DNA from: Gammaproteobacteria bacterium
GTDB lineage: Bacteria; Pseudomonadota; Gammaproteobacteria; SZUA-229
Assembly: GCA_027858635.1 (NCBI GenBank)
Contig: JAQICG010000243.1
Location: 1-5,778 of the forward strand
Direction of reading: 5' to 3'
Length of the DNA stretch: 5,778 nucleotides
The notes beneath the pieces were generated by a model, which saw only the letters and a program-made list of their open reading frames with translations, was not told the origin of the DNA and did not search any database. How positions within the stretch are numbered: position 1 is the first letter of the stretch; every line of letters begins with the position of its first letter. This document shows positions 1 through 3,686 of the stretch, piece by piece. A program made the translations under genes and the position numbers.

Positions 1-813
1 CTGCTGAACTCAATCGCCCTCACCAAACAGGAAGCGGGTTCGTTCTTCGGCAACGACACGGTTTACATGGAGAAGTATCTGGAAAAACCGCGCCATGTAG
101 AGATACAGGTGCTCTCCGACGGACAGGGCAACGCCATTCATCTCGCCGAACGCGACTGCTCGATGCAGCGCAGAAACCAGAAAGTGGTTGAAGAAGCACC
201 CGCACCCGGCATTACCGAAAAACAGCGTAAAAAGATTGGCCAGCGTTGCGTTGATGCCTGTTTGAAAATCAAATACCGCGGTGCCGGTACTTTTGAATTT
301 CTCTATCAGGATGGCGAGTTTTATTTCATTGAAATGAACACCCGCGTACAGGTTGAACATCCGGTAACTGAAATGATCACCGGCGTTGACATCATTAAGG
401 AGCAGCTTTACATCGCTTCGGGTGAAAAACTACGCTACAAACAAAGCGACATCGTCATCAACGGTCACGCTATCGAATGTCGCATCAATGCCGAAGACGC
501 AAAAACCTTCATGCCTTCACCGGGAAAGATCGAACGCTATCATCCACCCGGCGGCCCCGGCATTCGTGTAGACACCCACATCTATGCCGGCTATACAGTA
601 CCGCCGCATTATGACTCCATGATCGGAAAACTGATCGCTCACGGTAACGATCGCGATATCGCCATTGCCCGCCTGCTGGGCGCGCTGGACGAAATTAACA
701 TTACCGGCATCAAGACCAACATCGATCTGCACAAAGATATTTTAAGCGACTCGGCTTTCCAGGCGGGCGGCACTAACATTCACTATCTTGAAAAGAAACT
801 GGGTATCGATTAA
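1..813 (+). CDS. accC: Biotin carboxylase subunit of acetyl-CoA carboxylase, 5'-truncated by window edge
   Basis: AccC carries out the ATP-dependent carboxylation of biotin on AccB, the first half-reaction of cytoplasmic acetyl-CoA carboxylase, which makes malonyl-CoA for fatty acid synthesis. The frame is open from base 1 and yields 270 codons, matching about residues 178-447 of the 449-residue E. coli protein by remembered alignment. Visible landmarks are the ATP-hinge motif YMEKYLE (codons 22-28), H32 (E. coli H209), ERDCSMQRR (50-58, including the C230 equivalent), K61 (K238 equivalent), the metal and bicarbonate site FIEMNTRVQVEHPVTE at nucleotides 325-372, and the C-terminal GGTNIHYLEKKLG. 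Position 59 is Asn where E. coli has His236. An ATG at 67 is internal, not the start. In gammaproteobacteria accB normally precedes accC and prmA often follows; prmA is absent here. Identification is firm; a pyruvate or propionyl-CoA carboxylase subunit is less likely because the protein ends like AccC. Confidence 0.97.
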   Translation: MLNSIALTKQEAGSFFGNDTVYMEKYLEKPRHVEIQVLSDGQGNAIHLAERDCSMQRRNQKVVEEAPAPGITEKQRKKIGQRCVDACLKIKYRGAGTFEFLYQDGEFYFIEMNTRVQVEHPVTEMITGVDIIKEQLYIASGEKLRYKQSDIVINGHAIECRINAEDAKTFMPSPGKIERYHPPGGPGIRVDTHIYAGYTVPPHYDSMIGKLIAHGNDRDIAIARLLGALDEINITGIKTNIDLHKDILSDSAFQAGGTNIHYLEKKLGID

Positions 814-821
814 TCGGTAAT

Positions 822-914
822 AGCTTAAACTTGAGTAAGACGTAATGGTTATAAAGTCACAATATGATCAAACGCTATTTTAATTAGCCTTAATCTCAAG
901 TTACCTTATAAGCT
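822..914. repeat. Long imperfect inverted repeat downstream of accC
   Basis: The left arm at 822-835 (AGCTTA followed by AACTTGAG) is matched by CTCAAGTT at 895-902 and TAAGCT at 909-914, with a 6-nt insertion (903-908) in the right arm. Pairing continues inward in short blocks: TAAG 836-839 with CTTA 889-892, and TAAT 843-846 with ATTA 883-886. In accC mRNA this would form a bulged hairpin starting 9 nt after the stop codon. A T-run follows at 925-930, ten nucleotides after the stem. It may act as a 3'-end stabiliser or an imperfect terminator, or be a decayed mobile palindrome. Arms were matched by eye. Confidence 0.5.
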
Positions 915-957
915 GACCTTCATATTTTTTATTTAATTAGCGAGTTCAGCCATTAGC

Positions 958-986
958 CGAACTTCAGCTTTTTTCTATGAAGTTCG
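958..986. repeat. Perfect 9-bp inverted repeat with T-rich loop
   Basis: CGAACTTCA at 958-966 is the exact reverse complement of TGAAGTTCG at 978-986, with an 11-nt loop containing six Ts (969-974). A second hairpin, AGTTC 943-947 with GAACT 959-963, would share the left arm and so compete with it; in that alternative the T-run lies 5 nt after the stem, like a weak terminator for accC transcription. Function is inferred only. Confidence 0.5.
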
Positions 987-1058
987 TGTGTCAATCATAA
1001 GCGGCCAGTCAACTGTAAAAAGTCACATCGAAAAGCGGACATTAAACGTATTGGATAA

Positions 1059-1081
1059 GACGCGCGTCGTTTTTTCGCGTC
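1059..1081. repeat. GC-rich palindrome with T6 and inverted arms, possible weak terminator
   Basis: GACGCGCGTC (1059-1068) is a perfect 10-bp palindrome, followed by G and six Ts (1070-1075). Alternatively GACGCG (1059-1064) pairs with CGCGTC (1076-1081) around an 11-nt loop. CGCGTCG also occurs as a direct repeat at 1063-1069 and 1076-1082. It is GC-rich within an AT-rich spacer. It might be a weak terminator for rightward transcription, but it lies 245 bp after accC and the stem directly before the T-run is short. Confidence 0.35.
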
Positions 1082-1132
1082 GCACCTGACCCGCGTGTTA
1101 TGTGCTTTTATTCCTGATGTGAAATAATATAT

Positions 1133-1402
1133 TTACACAGAAAACATAGCATCCAAATCATGTTTTGAATATGCTTTAAAAGCCAGCATCGTATCTGTTT
1201 TTTTAATACCATCTACTTTAACAATTTTGCCTGTCACCAGTTCGGAAAGCTCATCATTTGTTTTAACGCGAGCAACCGCAACCAGGTCGTAATTTCCTGT
1301 TACGGAGTACACTTCAGAAATACCTGTCATGCTGACCAAATGTTCAGCCACTTCATTTACTTTATTTCTTTTGACATTTAATAGAATGATAGAAGTAACC
1401 AT
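1133..1402 (-). CDS. Stand-alone Lrp/AsnC ligand-binding (RAM) domain protein
   Basis: This 89-residue protein matches the C-terminal effector-binding RAM domain of Lrp/AsnC regulators and lacks the N-terminal helix-turn-helix. It starts directly on the first beta strand (VTSIILLNV), followed by a helix (KVNEVAEHL), the strand pair around ISEVYSVTGNYDLVAVARV with the family's G-x-YD-L turn (residues 36-40), the helix NDELSELVTGKI, then VDGIKKTDTMLAF. Known stand-alone RAM proteins form dimers or octamers, bind amino acids and may assemble with full-length Lrp paralogues; that role is inferred here. A Shine-Dalgarno AGGA 9 nt before the ATG supports the start, so this is a complete small gene rather than a truncated Lrp. 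It converges on accC. Upstream lies a leader of about 90 nt with three direct repeats. Confidence 0.88.
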   Translation of the reverse strand: MVTSIILLNVKRNKVNEVAEHLVSMTGISEVYSVTGNYDLVAVARVKTNDELSELVTGKIVKVDGIKKTDTMLAFKAYSKHDLDAMFSV

Positions 1403-1411
1403 ATTTAAAAA

Positions 1412-1415
1412 TCCT
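1412..1415 (-). promoter_or_regulatory. Ribosome binding site of the RAM-domain gene
   Basis: AGGA on the minus strand (TCCT on plus), 9 nt from the ATG at 1402. It decides the start and argues that no helix-turn-helix portion is encoded upstream. Confidence 0.6.
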
Positions 1416-1446
1416 AGTATTTGATTGGGTTTAAATTATTTACATA

Positions 1447-1475
1447 CAGTACCGCAGTACCGGGCATCAGTACCG
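1447..1475. repeat. Three direct copies of CAGTACCG in the RAM-gene leader
   Basis: CAGTACCG occurs at 1447-1454, 1455-1462 and 1468-1475; the last two extend to CAGTACCGGG. Start-to-start spacing is 8 and 13 bp. The cluster lies 45-73 bp upstream of the RAM-gene ATG and downstream of a candidate -10 box, so it would be in the 5' leader. Possible roles are a regulator binding array or a small unstable tandem repeat; neither is shown. Confidence 0.6.
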
Positions 1476-1498
1476 GGTCGGACCTATGCAATACATCG

Positions 1499-1504
1499 AT
1501 TATA
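1499..1504 (-). promoter_or_regulatory. Candidate -10 box for the RAM-domain gene
   Basis: The minus strand reads TGAATATAAT, giving a perfect TATAAT about 97 bp upstream of the ATG. No good TTGACA-like box is seen at 16-18 bp spacing (GTATTT at 17 bp), so this is a weak prediction. If it is real, transcription starts near 1492 and the CAGTACCG repeats are transcribed. Confidence 0.3.
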
Positions 1505-1526
1505 TTCATAACTCAGTCCAGAAATA

Positions 1527-1549
1527 CATGTTTTCAGCGCTTAAACATG
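1527..1549. promoter_or_regulatory. 23-bp near-palindrome upstream of the RAM gene, operator or hairpin candidate
   Basis: CATGTTT (1527-1533) and AAACATG (1543-1549) are exact reverse complements flanking TCAGCGCTT, which itself contains the palindrome AGCGCT. It covers the stop codon of the doubtful ORF at 1534-1809 and lies just upstream of the candidate -10 box, where an activator or repressor dimer could bind. No T-run follows, so a rho-independent terminator is unlikely. Confidence 0.4.
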
Positions 1550-1809
1550 CCTTTTCGGGCTTGCAATCGGCAGTATAAGGCTGTGCTGGCTTTCTGAGCG
1601 CATATATTCCGGTGGTTAGTTAAAGCCTCTTGGTAGACTGTAATATCTACCTGACTAGAATGCCAATGTCCGCTTTCAAGTGATTTAATCTTGGAAATTC
1701 CTCTGGCTGCTATGCGGTGGATTCTGCCGCTCACATCAATCTCATGACAGTCCGCTATGGGTCGGTTTTGCTCCTTCAGCTTACCTTTGCCAAGGTCTGT
1801 TAACACCAT
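1534..1809 (-). CDS. Hypothetical 91-codon ORF, doubtful, possibly decayed sequence
   Basis: I do not recognise this protein. It is basic, with no signal peptide, membrane segment or visible motif; two residues pairs such as HWH (68-ish region) and scattered Cys do not form a recognisable metal site. The ATG at 1809 has no clear Shine-Dalgarno, and a stop lies eight codons upstream in frame. It begins 42 nt after the GumN-family gene ends and reads in the same direction, so it could be the third gene of that operon. Against coding: the hydrophobic pattern is poor and the stretch shares AATGTCCGCTTT (1665-1676) in inverted orientation with the noncoding spacer at 1033-1044. If it is not a gene, 1403-1851 is a 449-bp noncoding region. 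Confidence is that it is translated and functional. Confidence 0.25.
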   Translation of the reverse strand: MVLTDLGKGKLKEQNRPIADCHEIDVSGRIHRIAARGISKIKSLESGHWHSSQVDITVYQEALTNHRNICAQKASTALYCRLQARKGMFKR

Positions 1810-1827
1810 CGCACTTAAGTCTGCGAT
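1808..1827. repeat. Short inverted repeat between GumN-family gene and the next ORF
   Basis: ATCGCA (1808-1813) and TGCGAT (1822-1827) are reverse complements around an 8-nt loop holding CTTAAG. It spans the putative ATG of the downstream ORF, which would be partly hidden in the RNA hairpin. No T-run follows on the minus strand, so it is not an obvious terminator. Confidence 0.35.
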
Positions 1828-1851
1828 TAATCAGTGGCCATTTTACCTCTG

Positions 1852-2727
1852 TTACAAACGAACCAGCTGATAACCGGCATTGTGCAGCAATTGTACGATG
1901 CCCTTGTCGCCGATCAGATGTCCGGCACCAACTATCACAAAATAGTCTCCTTCCTGTTTTAGATAATTTTTGATCGACGCAACCATTTTTATATTGCGCT
2001 GAAAATACAGCTTTTCATAGAGAGCAATAATCGCCGCATTCTCATTCAGGACATCTTCGAACAGTAATTTGTGCATGCTTTTTTCGTCGCCCTGCTTCCA
2101 TGCGATGATCAGGTTATTCCTTTCACTCTCCAGCATCTCCTGAGAATAAAACAAATCCTGAAATAACAAATCGGCATCCTCGATATTAAGAAACAGCTTT
2201 AACTGTTCATCCATGGTTTCCAGTGCCAGCAATTTCTTATCTTCCACCTTGTTGAGAAAGTGCTGATCAATTCCCAGTTCCGGCCGCAGGCCCGCCTGTT
2301 CAGCCTGTATTGCCGCCAGCGTCAGCACGACCACGCCGGGTTTCTGCTTCTCCACCAGCGCCAGTGGTATACCCAGTGTTTTTAAATAAGCCCGAAGCTC
2401 ATGGTAGGTTGTTTCAGACAGGTTATCCCTGAGCGTCTCCTCACCGGTATACAGTGCTTCTTTCTGCATAAAATACTGCATGCGCGCGCTCGACTCGGGC
2501 GAATCCATATCCACTTCCACCACCAGCGTTTCCGACGCAGCAAAAGCCTGCTCTATTTCTGCACGCAAGGGATAAAAACCGGCATCGGCAAAATGAATTG
2601 AACCCAGTAGATAGACTGTTGCCTGCGCCGAATCCACGCGCCAGAACATTGCGCGGTCTTCACTGGCGATCAGTTGAAAACTGAAAATCGCATAGAGAAT
2701 AAAGCCTGCTATGAATTTTTTATTCAT
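1852..2727 (-). CDS. TraB/GumN family exported protein (TIKI-like fold)
   Basis: The 291-residue product fits the TraB/GumN family (PF01963 type), which includes Xanthomonas GumN, Enterococcus TraB and animal Tiki metalloproteases. An N-terminal signal peptide is visible: NKK, a hydrophobic core to about residue 20, and possible cleavage near LIA-SED (21-22). The family hallmarks are present: first GxxH as GSIH (42-45), an acidic VEVD (E71), GIDQHF (152-157) with H156, and C-terminal GAGHLIG (GxxH at 267-270). These are the residues proposed to hold a metal in Tiki-like enzymes, so a periplasmic metal-dependent hydrolase is plausible, but bacterial substrates are unknown. The start ATG lies inside the end of rsmI (8-nt overlap, ATGAATAA) and has no good Shine-Dalgarno, suggesting translational coupling. 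gumN naming is avoided because there is no xanthan-type cluster here. Confidence 0.9.
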   Translation of the reverse strand: MNKKFIAGFILYAIFSFQLIASEDRAMFWRVDSAQATVYLLGSIHFADAGFYPLRAEIEQAFAASETLVVEVDMDSPESSARMQYFMQKEALYTGEETLRDNLSETTYHELRAYLKTLGIPLALVEKQKPGVVVLTLAAIQAEQAGLRPELGIDQHFLNKVEDKKLLALETMDEQLKLFLNIEDADLLFQDLFYSQEMLESERNNLIIAWKQGDEKSMHKLLFEDVLNENAAIIALYEKLYFQRNIKMVASIKNYLKQEGDYFVIVGAGHLIGDKGIVQLLHNAGYQLVRL

Positions 2728-3598
2728 CTTTATTTTTCAACTTCAATGCCGCTTCGTACAATTCATTTTTATTAATGCCGGTAATTCGTGAAGTAATTTT
2801 TGCAGCCTGCTTCACGGGCAACTCATCCACCAGCGCCGCCAGTATTTCATCGCGCAGCGGATGCGCTGATTTATCCCGAACACTGCCAGCCAGTACCAGC
2901 ACAATCTCACCCTTGCGCTGCATGGCATCACCGTCCACCCATGTGCAGAGTTCAGCCAGCGTGGCCTTGCGAATCGTTTCGTAGGTTTTAGTGATCTCGC
3001 GCGCGAAGGTCGCCAGTCGCTGTTCACCGAACACCGTTTTCATGTCCATCAATGTGGCCAGAACCCGGTGGCAGGAGATGTAAAAGACCATGGTGCGCGA
3101 TTCATCCTTCAGTTCCTGTAGATAGCTCAGCCGCGCCGCCTGTTTAGACGGGGGGAAGCCTTCAAAACTAAAACGGTCGCTCGCCAGCCCGGCCACACTC
3201 ATGGCGGCAATGGCGGCACAGGCACCCGGTATGGGTACGACCCGGATACCGTGCTGATGCGCCTGCTCGACCAGACGATAGCCGGGGTCGCTGACCAGCG
3301 GTGTGCCCGCGTCGGAAATCAGGGCAATGGATTCACCCTGCTGCAAGCGTGCCAGCAGGCGCCCGGTCTGATATTCTTCATTGTGCTCGTGGTAGGCCTG
3401 CATGTGCGTTGATATGCCCAGATGACTCAGCAGGCGCTGGCTGTGGCGGGTATCCTCAGCGGCGATTAAATCTGCTGATTTGAGGGTCTCCACAGCGCGG
3501 GGACTGATGTCACCGAGATTACCGATCGGTGTCGCCACCATATATAATGTTCCCGCCTTCTCAGCGAACTCTTTTTTAGACGAAATTTCGATTGACAC
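2720..3598 (-). CDS. rsmI: 16S rRNA (cytidine-1402 2'-O)-methyltransferase RsmI
   Basis: RsmI uses S-adenosylmethionine to methylate the ribose of C1402 in the decoding centre of 16S rRNA, acting on the assembled small subunit. The 292-residue length is close to E. coli's 286. Tetrapyrrole-methylase-fold motifs appear in order: TPIGNLGDI (23-31), AAEDTRHS (46-53), SDAGTPLVSDPGY (95-107), PIPGACAA (122-129), SDRFSFEGFPP (140-150), ITKTYETI, and RKGEIVLVLAG. The C-terminal helical region (GINKNELYEAAL) also matches. The usual FYESxHR segment reads FYISCHR (172-178), losing the Glu. Start is GTG at 3598, chosen because AGGA sits 6 nt upstream; the next Met (20) would remove the first strand. It is divergent from lpoA, as in E. 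coli yraL/yraM, and heads the minus-strand gene pair. Confidence 0.96.
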   Translation of the reverse strand: MSIEISSKKEFAEKAGTLYMVATPIGNLGDISPRAVETLKSADLIAAEDTRHSQRLLSHLGISTHMQAYHEHNEEYQTGRLLARLQQGESIALISDAGTPLVSDPGYRLVEQAHQHGIRVVPIPGACAAIAAMSVAGLASDRFSFEGFPPSKQAARLSYLQELKDESRTMVFYISCHRVLATLMDMKTVFGEQRLATFAREITKTYETIRKATLAELCTWVDGDAMQRKGEIVLVLAGSVRDKSAHPLRDEILAALVDELPVKQAAKITSRITGINKNELYEAALKLKNKDE

Positions 3599-3686
3599 GG
3601 CTTATCCTGCAAAACATACTTATTTGCCTGTAATACTAACGGATTCGGCGACCGACTCGTACAGATTATTCACCCATCCTGATAAT
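3599..3686. promoter_or_regulatory. Divergent promoter region between rsmI and lpoA
   Basis: This 88-bp gap must serve outward transcription of both rsmI and lpoA. I cannot assign a convincing -35/-10 pair on either strand; TAATAC at 3631-3636 and GATAAT at 3681-3686 on plus are only partial -10 matches. The lpoA frame is open through the whole gap back to 3480, but reading from there would overlap 119 bp of rsmI and bury the signal peptide. Confidence 0.4.
3605..3608 (-). promoter_or_regulatory. Ribosome binding site supporting the GTG start of rsmI
   Basis: AGGA on the minus strand (TCCT on plus) is 6 nt from the GTG at 3596-3598. It is the main reason to accept the non-ATG start. Confidence 0.6.

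Larger units (their letters stand above)
814..1132. other. Intergenic region between convergent accC and RAM-domain gene; no gene seen
   Basis: This 319-bp spacer separates the accC stop from the stop of the convergent RAM-domain gene. I find no convincing ORF, tRNA or known RNA in it. It is AT-rich in its first half and contains several inverted repeats: a long imperfect one at 822-914, a 9-bp-arm one at 958-986, and a GC-rich palindrome followed by six Ts at about 1059-1075. Two converging genes need termination signals here, but none of these has the textbook form of a GC-rich stem immediately followed by a U-tract on the expected strand. It could also be the scar of a rearrangement that removed prmA from its usual place after accC. 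Confidence 0.75.

Noticed and set aside
10..360. 116-codon open frame antisense to accC
   Set aside because: Shadow of the strongly conserved accC sequence; no recognisable protein or ribosome site.
1003..1110. Possible integron attC site ending near GTGTTATGTGC
   Set aside because: No matching upstream core site and no paired L boxes; no integrase or cassette array in the window.
1827..1841. Four-codon minus-strand mini-ORF (MATD) preceded by AGAGGT just after the GumN-family gene
   Set aside because: The spacing to the ATG is only 3 nt, the frame does not join the next ORF, and a chance purine run explains it.
3666..3674. TTATTCACC resembling a DnaA box
   Set aside because: One mismatch, a single copy, and no origin context.
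3480..3686. Extension of lpoA to an ATG at 3480
   Set aside because: It would overlap rsmI by 119 bp and place 104 residues before the lipobox cysteine; ATG 3687 gives a normal lipoprotein signal peptide.
3599..3686. rnpB (RNase P RNA), often near rsmI in some gammaproteobacteria
   Set aside because: The 88-bp gap is far too short for RNase P RNA and lacks its conserved elements.
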